Shown here: positions 46,893-58,554 of the stretch, piece after piece
How the letters are laid out: every line of letters starts with the position of its first letter
Numbering within the stretch: the first letter of the stretch is position 1
DNA from: Takakia lepidozioides
Taxonomy: Eukaryota > Streptophyta > Takakiopsida > Takakiales > Takakiaceae
DNA length: 64,000 nt
Direction: 5' to 3'
NCBI GenBank assembly: GCA_030704615.1
Contig: CM060734.1
Location: 61,520,042 to 61,584,041, forward strand
The notes under the pieces: model-generated
Seen by the model: the letters and a program-made list of their open reading frames with translations, nothing else
Told to the model about the DNA's origin: nothing
Databases searched by the model: none
Made by a program: the position numbers and the translations under genes

Positions 46893-47726
46893 CTACCTAT
46901 GTGTTGTATCCCGCTGCAATAGAGTATCAACCTCGTTGAAACTCAGAGTGGCCTGGTGAACGAAGTTGTCACGTTTGGAATCGCAAACCATCCTCTTCAA
47001 ATACAAATGTGTGCAGGGTATGAATTTACCTCTCTTGCCCAAACTGGTTGATAACATATTCACAAAATCAGGACATGTGCAATTGGGGAAATTGAAAACC
47101 GTGATGTCGTAGGCCCTGTCATGAACAGCAGATGTCGAAGTGATCGTTGTATACACCCGACTATATCCTGAATCGGGCACTTCCATGGTGCTTGCAACAC
47201 GAGCTTGGAGCATTCTTGCGGACTTCACTTTGCCAAAATGTTCAGCGGTTGGATTGAAATGCCGAACCAGCTTTCCATCTCGTTTGGTTGGCCACAAGTG
47301 AGGATTTGCCGGAGGGACCCGAGAGGATGCAGAAGTAAAAGCACATGCATGCAATTGGGGTTGTCTCGCAAGAGAAAAGCCTGCCTCCTCCAGCATTGCA
47401 ATCTCCTGACTCGTGAGATGTGTTCCCACCTTGACGGGCGAAACGGTTGGAGGAGCTGGCTTCATTACCACGGAAGGATGCACAGTTCTATGCACACATC
47501 TATCGTCTTGATGCTGAAGCCTGCAGTCGTGTCGGAGGTTCTTCCAGAATGGAGGTTCCGGACATGGATCTGTCATGCAGGGGAACACGAGGCTTCGAGA
47601 AGTTATCACGGTTTGCCCTGTGCGAATCGGAATCCGAACCAGGTGGGGTGTTCAATTTCCTCTTACAGGAGCCGAATCTCTCCTCCCCTTCAAGATGTAG
47701 AATTCTAGAAACAAGTGGCGTTCCCT
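46893..47726 (-). pseudogene. SWIM zinc-finger protein remnant
   Basis: Exon with an acceptor near 47726 (TATGCCCAG|GGAACG). A first frame, GTPLVSRILHLEGEERFGS onward, must shift near 47510-47520 into a second that continues to a stop at 46893. The second carries YDITVFNFPNCTCPDF and RGKFIPCTHLYLKRM, the C-x-C-xn-C-x-H pattern of SWIM fingers. These occur in MULE/FAR1-type transposases and in some host proteins. The stop is preceded by CATAG|GTAGCA, a possible splice donor, so the reading might continue in a downstream exon. Transposase catalytic parts are not seen. Confidence 0.65.
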
Positions 47727-47756
47727 GGGCATACAACAAAAAAAAAAAACAAAACA

Positions 47757-48620
47757 GAAATGATGATCGGCGGCACCGACCATCGCGTCCACCCAAATGT
47801 CAAATGTCAAAAGTCACCTTAAATTTATATATATATATATAATAAAAAATCGGAAAGTGATGATCGGTGGCACCGACAGAAGTGATTGTCAGCACCGACC
47901 ATCACATCCACCCAAATGTCGAATGTCAAAAGCGGAAAAAAATTAAAATTAAATTTAAAAATAAATAAAAACTGATGATCGGCGACATTGACAAAAGTAA
48001 TGGTCGGCACCGACAATCGCATCCGCCCTAATGCCGAATGTCAAAAGCCAAAAAAAAAGATCGGCGGCACTGACATAAGTGATGGTTGGCACCGACCATC
48101 ACATCCACCCAAATGCCGAATGTCAAAAGCCGGAAAATTAAAAAATTAAAAATTAAAAATTGGAGAGTGGTGATCGGTAACAGAAGTGATGGTTGGCACC
48201 GATCATCACATCCACCCAAATGCCGAATGTCCAAAAAAAAAAAAACGGAAAGTGATGATCGGCGGCACCGACAGAAGTGATTGTCGGCACTGACCATCGC
48301 ATCCACCCAAATGCCGAATGTCAAAAAAAATAAAAAATAAAAAATGATGATCGGCAGCACCGGCAGAAGTGATGGTCGGCACCGACCATCGCATCCGCCC
48401 AAATGCCGAATGTCAAAAGCCAATTTTATTATTTTAATTATATATATATATATATATATAACAGAAAGTGATGATCAGCGGCACCGACAGAAGTGATGGT
48501 CGGTGCCGACCATCACATCCACCCAAATGCCGAATGTCCCAAAAAAAAACAAAAAAAAAACGGAGAGTGATGATCGGCGGCACCGACAGATGTGATGGTC
48601 GGCACCCAAATGCCGAATGA
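47757..48620. repeat. Nine-unit satellite with AT-rich spacers
   Basis: Nine copies of a conserved unit of roughly 75 bp: GATGATCGGCGGCACCGACA, GAAGTGATGGTCGGCACCGA, CCATCACATCCACCCAAATG, CCGAATGTCAAAAG. They begin near 47761, 47859, 47972, 48058, 48169, 48254, 48346, 48469 and 48567. They are separated by A-rich or AT-rich spacers of 10-50 bp that vary in length and sequence. Each unit contains a GGTCGGCACCGACC palindrome. The array lies upstream of the SWIM exon on its strand, probably in an intron. Confidence 0.85.
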
Positions 48621-48639
48621 AGAAAAAGTATTAAAAAAA

Positions 48640-49415
48640 AAATTGTACAGAGGTCTGGATAGCTGAAGGAGCAGGGATAGAGTGTGGGTCCAGATTCATC
48701 CAAGAGGGCCGAATTTCAAGCTCCAGATTACCTATGATTCCCTGTGGAAGGATAGCTACACGAAACCTGCATGGGTAGATGGTGAACTGGAAGCCACAGC
48801 ACCAGCGGCTCAATTGATAAAATCAGGCACTGCTAATGAAGGTACCTTCTTCAACAGATTTCACCCTGTTTTTCCCTCTTATCAGAATTGGCCCTAAATT
48901 TTCATGTGGAATTCTGATACTTTTCTGACCCCGGGCAATGGCGGGACAATCGAGGCAAAAAGGTGAATGCTTGTTGGATTACAAAGAGTAGCAGATGCAA
49001 TTGACCATAGGAACTAGTGTGATAAGTTGAGTTAGGTGTTTCATAGAACAAATCTAGGCTGTCATTGTCAGGTGCTAGCAGCAAGGCAAGGATGCAGTAT
49101 GCATGATTTGTGCAGAGGCATGGATAGCTGAAGGAGGAGGGATAGAGTGTGGGTCCAGGTTCATCCAAGAGGGCTGGACTTCAAGCTCCAGATTACCTAT
49201 GATTCCATGTGGATCAATAGCTACAAGAAACCTGCATGGGTAGATGGTCAAGTAAAGGTAGCAGCTGCAGCGGCACAGTTGATAAAATCAAGCACCTCAA
49301 CCATGACCACACCTTCTGAAAGAGGATCAAGAGAGGGAGTCCACAATGCCTCTTCTGCTGGGCATGTGAAGATGCTTTGTGAGGTAGGCAGACTGACAGA
49401 GGTTCTACAACTTTA
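48640..49415 (+). repeat. Two-copy duplication with a conserved open frame
   Basis: A segment of about 170 bp, GCTGAAGGAGCAGGGATAGA onward, occurs at 48659-48830 and 49122-49290, with its first 50 bases again at 58517-58555. In both longer copies the same frame is open: WVQ-HPRG-FKLQITYDS, KPAWVDG and AAQLIKS. The protein is not recognised. The surrounding sequence (48840-49120) is matched by 58110-58530, so this is the flank shared by both PPR blocks. Confidence 0.65.
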
Positions 49416-49539
49416 AACTAACAAGGCATTTCAGCAGATTCAGATACGTCTTCTGTCTCTTGCTTAAGTGCATCAAGATGAAAGGTCTGGAAGCTGGAAA
49501 CAGGTGCACACTCACATTATCCAAGTGATTAACGCCAAA

Positions 49540-52355
49540 TGTTTTTCTACTCAACACCCTTGTCAACATGTATGTTAAGTGTGGGAGCATCATGGATGCT
49601 CACCAGGTTTTCCACAGAATGCCTCGACCATCTTTGATCACGTGGAATATAATGTTGGCAGGATTTACCAAGCATGGGTGTGGTAGGAATGCTTTGGAGA
49701 CCTATGAGCAAATGTTGCACATCACGTTCGTTTGTGTTTGCAATTTGTGTGCAAGCCTGGGAGCCCTGGAAAAGGGGAAAGAGGTCCATGATGACATCGT
49801 GAAAGCTGGAATTGTACCAGATGTGATTCTGAACAACACCCTCGGGGACATACATGTCAAATGTGGGCATTGAGGATGTGGAGGGAGTGTTCAACAATAT
49901 GGCTGAACGAGATTTGGTGTCATGGAACACCATGCTTGCAGGGTATGCACTACAGGGGGGCGGGATGGAGGCCTTGGAGACCTATGAGCAAATGATGGTG
50001 GAAGGGGTGAAGCGCAACCACATCGCGTTTGTGTGCGTTTGCAGTGCGTGTGCAAGCCTGGCAGCCTTGGAAAAGGGCAAAGAGGTACATGGTTGCATCG
50101 CCAAAGCTAGAATTGTACCAGATGTGATTCTGAACAATACCCTCGTGGACATGTATGCCAAATGTGGGTGCATTGAGGATGCGTAGGGAGTGTTCGACAA
50201 TATGGCTGAACGAAATGTGGTGTCGTGGAACGCGATGATCGTAGGATATGCCCAGCATGGTCATAGTGAGGTCCTGCAACTATTTGAAGGAAATGCAAAA
50301 GAATGGCTTGAAGCTGGACAATCTCACCTTTATATGTGTTCACTCTGCATGCAGCCACACTGGCCTACTGAATGAAGGAAATCAAGATCATGGTGTCACT
50401 CCGACAGTAAAGCACTTTGGCTGTATGGTGGACCTTCTTGGACGTGCGGGACAACTAGATGAGGCAGTGGATCTGATTAATAAGATGCCAATCAATCCAG
50501 ATCTTGTGGTGTGGAAGGCCGTGCTTGGTGCCTGCAGAATCCATGGCAATGTGGAGATGGCTGAACGTGCGGCAACATCTATCCTCAAATGGGATGAACA
50601 TGATGTCGTGACTTATGTGTTGGTATCAAACATGTATGCTGCAGCTGGCAGGTGGGATGATACTACAAAGGTGAGAAGAATGATGAAGGTCAGAGGGGTT
50701 AGAAAAGCAGCCAGGTCGTTGCTGCATTGGGGTTGGCAACAGGGTGCACACCTTGTTGTAGATGACAAGTTGCATCCCAATTAAGGAAATCCATGCTGAG
50801 CTGAGAAGATTGTCTGGGCAGATGAAAGGAGGCGGGGTATGTGTCTGATACGCGCTATGTATTGCATGATGTGGGGGAGGAGGAAAAGGAATTTTCTCTT
50901 TGTCACCACAGTGAGAGGCTGGCCATTGGTTTTGGGCTGATCAGGTTTGTGTGCGGTTGCAGTGCGTGTGCAAGCCTAGCAGCCCTGGAAAAGGGCAAAG
51001 AGGCCCATGGCAGCAACATTGTCAGAGCTGATGTGGTGTCGTAGAACTCGATGCTTGTAGGGTATGCACAGCAGGGGCACTGGATGAAGGCTTTGGCTCC
51101 AGATGTTGTGCTTGGCACACTATGTAAACCCACTATGTAAGACTAGGGAGTAGTTGAGCAGCTTAGTCTCAACCCTTTCCTAGTGCCAACAAATGATATG
51201 GATTCACACCAAAAAGGTCTGGAAGCTGGAAAGCAGGTACACACTCACAAGCATCGCAGGGTATGCAGAGCAGGGCGTAGGATGGTGGATTTGGAGACCT
51301 ATGATCAAATGATGGGGGAAGGGGTGAAGCCCCAACCACATCACATTTTTGTGTGATTGCAATGCTTATGCAAGCCTGGCAGCCCTGGAAAAGGTCAAAG
51401 AGGTCTATGTTGACATTATCAAAGCTGGAATTGTACCAGATGTCATTCTGAACTCTGCCCTGGTGGACATGTATGCCCAATGTGGGTGCATTGAGGATGC
51501 AAAGCAAGGAACTTATGTGTACACTGTTTATATACTGGGTTGGCAGGGAGGCTTTGGAGATTGTGAATGGGTGATGCTTGTAGGGTATGCACAGCATGGA
51601 CATGGTATAGAGGCTTTGGAGACCTATGATCAAATATTGATGGGGGAAGGGGTGAAGCCCAACCACATCACGTTGCAGCATACTTGTACTTCACAGCCAT
51701 GGCAGCTCTCTCAGACCCTCCATTTTTTTTTCTTTTGGTTTTTTTGGCGCTGGGAGAGAGCAGCAATTCTGCTGTCTCCTTCCCCTTGCTTATGCCGATC
51801 GTTAAAGAGGAAATTGTCATTTTGAACTCTGCCTTGGTGGACATGTATGCCAAATGTGGGTGCAGCAAGCCTGATGTGAATGGAGAGTTTGACAATATGG
51901 CTGAACGAGTTGTGGTATTTTGGAGTGCCATGATTGCAAGGTATGTGCAACATGGGTATGGGACTAAGGCTTTGGAAACATAAGAGCAAATGATGTGGGA
52001 AGGGATGAAGCCGGACCAGGCCGTCATGTTCATTTGTTTTTGTAATATGCATATGCGAGTCTAGCAGCCCTGGGAAGGGGCAAAGAGGTTTATGGTGACA
52101 TTATCCAAACTGGAATTGTATCAGATGTCATTCTGAACATTCCCCTGGTGTACATCTACGTCAAATGTGAGCCTGGCAGCCATCAAAAGGGCACAAAGGT
52201 CCATGATGACATCGTCAAAGCTGGAGTTGTCACTCTAAACACTGCCTTGGTGGATATGTATTTCAAGACAGCCCCGGAAGTGGATGTCACTTTGGGTGAC
52301 AAGGTAGCTGGCACCACCATTCTCCGGAACTACCTGAATTCATTCTCAAAATGAT
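49540..52355 (+). pseudogene. PPR (PLS/DYW-type) pseudogene, block 1
   Basis: Organelle RNA-binding PPR proteins of this class act in RNA editing. Repeats of 35 residues are recognisable: ALETYEQM, FVCVCNLCASLGALEKGKEV, VPDVILNNTL, NMAERDLVSWNTMLAGYA. The E/E+ region follows at 50390-50784, with CMVDLLGRAGQLDEAVDLI, ACRIHGNVEMAERAA and NMYAAAGRWDD. The start of a DYW domain is at 50850-50945: [20 protein letters not shown] then [12 protein letters not shown]. There it switches back to a PPR repeat ([20 protein letters not shown]), and decayed repeats run on to about 52355. The catalytic HxE and CxxC part and the final DYW are missing. Stops and shifts lie near 49860, 50184, 50250 and 50785. 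It cannot encode a working editing factor. Confidence 0.85.
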
Positions 52356-53460
52356 TTCTAATGTTCTCTTGACATGTCCACGATAGTGCTGGACCTAGCT
52401 GCACAGCAGATTATCCTTACTCAATGACTTTCAGTTGGGTAGTGATCTATGGATATGGCAACATGGCCTTAATGTTGGTCATTTGTAGAATGTGGCCAAA
52501 ACTTGTTTTGCAAATCACTCTTGATATAAAACCAGTTTTGAGCCATCCAAATGTTTTTGGTTCCGACCTGTATTTGTATTATATGTTTTGTTGTATTTGT
52601 AATATATTTTCAATGCAGTGCAGCGAATCAAAAAATTTAAATACAATATCCACTAATTCACATATGTACAGATATAAACTAAAAGTAAATGAAAAAAACG
52701 AAATAACAGTAATAAACAAAAAACCAAATATTAAATAAAAAGCCTCTCAATTCATATATATATATATATATATATATGTATTATTATATTTATGTGTATA
52801 TATGTATATACACCTCTAGAGTGAAACATATTTACTAAAATGTGTCATCTTTTACTGCAGTAGAATATTACAATATACAAAGTCAAGCAAACTCACTATC
52901 AGTAATTTACAGTCAAACTGTATACTAAACATCATGGAACATAGTCAAACTAGCAAACACAGTTGTTGGAAGTTTACCACGAGGATGGACACCAGTGTGA
53001 TGTTGAGGAAGAAAGAACTTCAGAATCAAGCATGGTAGATCTTCCTCCTGGAGGCAATCCTCACTGCCCTAGAGGTAAAATACTCTGAATTACTCTCGAT
53101 TCTTTGTTTATGAAACCCACTCTATTCTATAACATTACATGCCTGGCATCAAATGTGTATCATGAAGAGAGACTGTCTCCTCAATGGCGCATCTTCTGTG
53201 TCAATACCATTGATGCTTTCGTTTGTGAGCTTGTACAACCAATATTTAATTGTTGTACTTATATTGTTATCAATTGGCTGTCATGGATGCTCACCACAAA
53301 CATTTTCCTAGTAATGAATTTTAGCTTCCTATGCACCTGCCTAAGTTGCCGATTCACCACAAGATGTTCAAGTGTACATAGTGGTTCATTCTGTTGTTCC
53401 TGTGAATAGAAACCTAGTTTGTTTCCCTCATGTTCTAAAACTCCATGGCTTCATTGGGAG
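52356..53460. other. AT-rich stretch, no gene seen
   Basis: Contains a (TA)n run near 52756-52777 and only chance frames. No repeat family or RNA gene was recognised. Confidence 0.5.
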
Positions 53461-53473
53461 AGGAATCTGGCAG

Positions 53474-54657
53474 GTATTGAGGATTTTCAACCAGATACTG
53501 CGGATGAAGATGTTGACACTAGGGATGGCAAGGATGAACCGATGGAGAATGAATTACCCGTCGTAGATTCAGATGCAACCACTGAAGATGAAGGCAGTAG
53601 TGAGATGGTGCCCATGGCAGGTGGGTCACACCCTAATATTCAGTCTTAGTACTACTTTTTTGCCTTGTTTGGAACTGTGTGAATGATTTAAAAGGTTGAG
53701 TAGTGAATCCTGGTCTGATTTACATCATTGGCCCACACGCAGCAGGTGGTCGGTGCTCGCAAAACCTTGTCCTGTCTCCATCGGGGGCACATGGGCCTCC
53801 CATTCAGGACCCCTTTGAGGTTGCTCAAAAAATTAACTTCACTCTCCTGGCAAACCAACAAGACAAAACATTGGAAAGAGATGGAAATGGCAAATTTCGA
53901 AGTGGTTGGAGTACCTTTCTTGAAGAAAGACATCGAGTCAGGGTTGCTTGAGCATAAGAGACATTATCATGCTGGCAGGGATACAAAGTATGATTTGGCA
54001 GAGAAGGGCGCCTGTAGTGTTCGTAAGCTTTTTTCAGAGACTGAGGCTTCAAAGGAACAACATTCTGTGGAGAAGTATGGGGGTTTCCTGTCCAAGGAAC
54101 ATCAGAACCCCATTGGGTCAGGGTATTCTCCAACAGGGAGCTTGAGCTACCTAGGCTCACAAGTCTGTCCTTTAGTTTGCTTTGTCTTGCTTGACTTGGC
54201 TGAAATGGTTGCCCGTGGCTTGTATTTTGCAATTTTCATGCATGGTATTCTCTGCTGGTAGCTCTCATGGTCTCTGGGTGTCACATTTGAACATTTTTTG
54301 TTTGCTGTGTACTAGTATTCCGAAGCCCTTGAAGAGGAAGACTGTATTATGAGCAAGGTCACAGTAGCATCATAATTTAGCCCAAGTTTTATTTTTGATA
54401 CATGCACTGGTAGGACCCAAGGGAAGAATCACAGGCTCGAGCACTGGATTGCTTGGACAAGCTAGTATGGTTGAACACCACCAGCTCTTGGAATGTTGGC
54501 ATGAGAGAGTGGTCCAATGGAATATCTACAGAATGGAAATGGAGCCTTTCAGCGACTTCCATGGAAACTTTAACCTCGCTCACCACCCTACCCAATTGTA
54601 GGTTTGTGTCCTTTAAGTATCCCCTGGATGTCAGTTTAAATGAGATTTACTTTTAGA
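53474..54657 (+). CDS. Unrecognised exons of a plant gene fragment
   Basis: Three likely exons. Exon one, about 53474-53621, follows ATCTGGCAG and encodes the acidic GIEDFQPDTADEDVD to SSEMVPMAG. Exon two, about 53746-54162, follows a CACACGCAG acceptor. Two frames are plausible there (DPFEVAQKINFTLLANQQDK, then VGVPFLKKDIESG onward), so a frameshift near 53880-53940 is likely. It ends GYSPTGSLSYLGSQ. Exon three, from 54414, continues DPREESQARALDCLDKLVWL. The acidic, Ser-rich character and the S-YLGSQ-DP-E-SQA-ALD pattern look like a conserved plant nuclear protein, but I cannot name it. It is probably a pseudogene or partial copy. Confidence 0.45.
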
Positions 54658-54999
54658 TGGCTTGGCCATATGTGAATTCTGTTTAGGGGTAACTTAGTCA
54701 AAGGCCAACAATCAATTCCGGTACAATTTAACAGTAGACCTTACTCACCACCTTCTAGTACCTTTTCCTGAGAGGCAGAAAATGCATGATGATCTGTTGA
54801 ACAATTACAATGGACCTTGATTGTTGGGACTGTTTTTGGATAACTGGAGAAGGATGGAACAAGAGGATGCAGAGCTCCCACCCTAGCCACGACTAGAAGA
54901 GAGAGCCATGGGTCATGTCAGGTCCCTTCGTCAATCATACTGGCAACGACGTCACTGAAATGTACCCTGAAGAAGAGCTGGTAAGTAAAATGTATGAGC

Positions 55000-55980
55000 T
55001 CAATTGTTAATAGCTCAACTGCTCTTAGCCAATGTCAGCTTTAGTGCCTGCACAATTTTGTTGTAGGGCTTATGCGAAGCAATGATAGTTCTGGTCTCGA
55101 AAGTATTAGATGTTGCGTATACTTTACCATGAAATGCAAGCCATGATCTGAGATTAACCTGGTATTGTCGGATTACACCAAAACTAGATAAACTTGGGTG
55201 AGGTTATAGGCTTTACGGTCGATGTAATGATACGTGTTGTTTTCCTATTTTCCTGTACAGTTCTATGTAATTATGTTGATATAGGGTTGTATAGAAATAA
55301 AACAAACGGTGGCCTTATGTTTTTAATGTTTTGATGTTTTGGTGATCAACAACTTGTACGATCGTACGTTCATGTATTGATTGTGGATACTCTTGAGCAA
55401 TCAACAATGAGCAATAAGCAATTTGTAAGGGTCACTTGGTATTTACCGAAGTGACAGAGCAAGAGCTTTATGATACCCTTGAGCAATCAGCTATGAGCAA
55501 TCAACAATCAGCAAGGGTCACTTGGTATTTACCAAAGTGACAGAGCAAGAGCTTCATGATCAGCTGACAAGTGATTGCATTGTTTTATGTTTAACAATTT
55601 TTTTGTTTATTCCACACAAGTGCATAGAATTATTGGAACATAATGCATACACGATATTAGGTGTTGCATATACTAGGTGTTGCATATACTTTACCATGAA
55701 ATGCAAGCCATGATCTGAGATTAACATGGTTTTGTCAATACCAACACTGCAAAACTGTGAAGTTATAGGTTTTACGGTCGATATAGTGATGCGTGTTGTT
55801 TTCCTGTACAGTTCTATGTAATTAGTATATGTTGGGTTGTATAGAAATAATATAACACTGGCTTTGTTTTTAATGTTTTGGTGTTTTGGTGATCAACAAC
55901 ATGTACGATCATATGTGCATGTATTGATCGTGAATACTCTTGAGCAATCAGCTACAAGCAATAAGCAATCAACAAGGGCC
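55000..55980. repeat. Tandem duplication with a period of about 560 bp
   Basis: The sequence from ACTTTACCATGAAATGCAAG (55121) to the GAGCAATCA units (55400) recurs from 55686 to 55960. Within it, GGGTCACTTGGTATTTACC plus AAGTGACAGAGCAAGAGCTT is itself repeated (55429-55472 and 55514-55553). Shared pieces include TTTTCCTGTACAGTTCTATG and GTTTTGGTGATCAACAAC. No coding content was found. Confidence 0.75.
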
Positions 55981-57699
55981 AACTTTCATCTTACATTCAA
56001 TGAACCTACAACACACTATAATTCTCAATTAGATAATATATCTATTAATTCACCTACACAACATTGTTTGTCTGAAACAAAAAAACATATTGGACCGACC
56101 ACAAATCCATTTACTTAGCATTCAAAATTCCAGATTAAGTCAATCATTTTACAACCGATTTGTAATCATTTTACAACCGATTTGTAACTACGGTGAGGCA
56201 GGGCTTGCATGTATTCCAGGTCCCAACTGTGGGACTACGCACACTTGGCACGAATCAGCCCAATAAAATACTACATTGTACCAGATTAGATATGTGAGAG
56301 TTACACTGCCTCGCAACACTTTGAGTCACCTCGCCCAGCGGTAGGATGCGTGGTGCTGTGCTCGAGAATAAGCAGGATGACCTTGGCTACCATCTCTCAC
56401 AAATGTTATTTCCACTGTCCATTGGTCCCTCGTTGTGGTGTGCTACGTTTGTCATTGAACTGAAACATTTGAGTTTGATCAATGAAATCATACTTGGAAA
56501 ATGTAGGTTGATTGTCCATCACAGGCTGCCCAGAGCTAACCATCTCACATTTTTATCTTGGCCTCTCCTCAAATCATATCGTTGAACCTGATATCGACTA
56601 AAACAACGAGGGCTGGAAATGGGCAATTAGCGTTGACAGGCCACACCGCTACACCTGCCAGAGAGAAAACGGTAGATTCCCTGGAACGACTTAGTAGAAA
56701 GCAACAGAGAAATGCCACACCTCCACATTTGACGGAAGGCCAAGGTCTGAGAGTGAGTGGTTGCCGACACTGTCAAACCAGCTGAGACCACTGCACTGGT
56801 GACAAGAAATGGACCACTGAACTCCAAGCGATGAAATTTGAAATCTTCCCTTCACCGGGCTCCACCAAAGCCAGACTCTTCATTCTATACTTCGACAGCA
56901 GCAGTAGCAAGGTAAGCAAGGAATCATCACCCATCACTGCCAGGAATCGGGCCCATTGAAACGAGCATGCTATGTCCAGTACCTGCCAATCACTGTTCAA
57001 CATGTAGTTCGTGAATTCCAATGAAGCAGCTGCCGCCTTCACTATCTCTCTCTCTCTTCCCCGAACAGATTATGGAGCAAGAATGGCCTCCGTATACGGC
57101 ATGAGGCATACCAGAGAAGATTGAACCCACACCCACTGCAGCATCGACGGCAGCGTCTTCCCGCGTTCGAGGACGCAAGGCCCTGTCGTCTCGCTGCGGT
57201 GATGCAGCGGATTGAAGGGCTGGGCTGTGGAGCTGCAGGAGGCATCCCCCTCTGCAATGCACAGACGACGGAGTGAGTCTCTTGCATACGGTGGCTACGG
57301 CGCCTTCAGGGATGCCATTCAAATCAGATACTACTAACACGAAACACTTCGCGGTTTCCTTTTCCGCTTGTGTTGTATGTATACGCCGTCGGATCCAGGG
57401 TTCGGAATTTTGTTTTGCGCAATTCAGCAGAAACGAATGTACTCCGGGCAAAGACTCAAGAAAGCGCACCGGATCGTTAGGCATTGGTATATCTGGCAGC
57501 GCTGGAGCACGGAACAGCGCTGGCAGGAGTTCTTTGAAGATAACTTACTTCACAATGGTGGGACAGTAGCCTTGACAAGGTGAGCTTTCTTCATCCAATG
57601 GAGCCCAAAGCGACTTTGCATGAATAAGCTCACTAGCACTCCTCCATACGCGAACTTGTCAAAATGTTGATGCTGTGGGATTTTCGGGCTCAAAGGTCT
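55981..57699. other. Stretch with possible exon, otherwise unassigned
   Basis: A frame on the plus strand near 57420-57580 (QRLKKAHRIVRHWYIWQRWS then TEQRWQEFFEDN) reads like protein and ends at a possible donor, AAG|GTGAGC. No partner exon was found. Overlapping minus-strand frames (56990-57484) have no domain. I see nothing else to call here. Confidence 0.3.
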
Positions 57700-58020
57700 A
57701 CTGCGGAGCATGGAGCAGAGCTGGCACGAGATTTAATAAAGATCCTTCTCATTGGTGGGACAAATGCAATCGCAAGGTGTGGCTTTCTTAACATGCGATG
57801 TGAAGAAGTTTGTCCACCTGCAAATGTGGGCTCTTCCTGTCAGTATCATGATTGGGTATTTTTCCTGGTGTTTACAAGGTACTTCGAGGGTCAGCTTGGT
57901 CTTAGGAGGCCGAGCTTAAATCTGCAGCTGCTCAGCTGCACTGTGGTGGTTCTCCTCACAGACCAATCCGAGATCACCTGACTACAGACACAAGCAGCAC
58001 ACACAAGAGGTCCTTTTGGG
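57700..58020 (+). repeat. R repeat, third copy
   Basis: Matches the two copies at 35.4-36.1 kb, with TTTAATAAAGATCCTTC, GCAATCGCAAGGTGTGGCTT, GAAGAAGTTTGTCCA and CAGACCAATCCGA. It is followed to about 58530 by the same flank that lies before PPR block 1. Confidence 0.75.
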
Positions 58021-58554
58021 TTGATGGTGGGTTGAATCCTCCATGGCTGATAGAAAAGCGAGCTGCTTTCATGACTCAAGGTCAAGGAGAATGTGGCTAG
58101 GGCACCTTCTTCTTCAGCCCTGTTTTTCACTCCATCAGAGGTGTCCATAATTTTTCATGTTGAATATTGCAAGTAAGCTTGCTGGGTGGATCTATCGTGG
58201 TTTGCAGTGATTATTTCGATGTTACCCTGTGGCAATAGGAAAGTATCCAAAAACAGGTAGCGGAGACGAGGAGAAGCTCTGGAATGAATATATTTCCACC
58301 CCAGTCAATGGTGGGACAATCGAGGGAAAAAGGTGACTGCCTATGCAATGCAAAGCTGTGCTGGAAATTGTCATCCTCTCTCTCTCCGGCACATTTTTAA
58401 ATTCTTGGGAGCAATTCAGCATAGGAACTTGTGTAGGGTTGATGTGTTTGCTAGAACAAATCTAGGCTGTCACTGTCAGCTACTAGCAGCAAGGCAAGGA
58501 TCTGGTGCAGAGGCAGGGATAGCTGAAGGAGCAGGGATACAGTGTGGGTCCAGA

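Noticed and set aside
47757-48620. CRISPR-like array of repeats and spacers
   Set aside because: The window is plainly plant nuclear DNA. Units are about 75 bp, spacers are simple A/T runs, and no cas gene is present. It is a satellite.
56200-56360. Possible tRNA-like segment near CCCAGCGGTAGGATGCG
   Set aside because: No cloverleaf could be folded by eye. The acceptor and anticodon arms do not pair.
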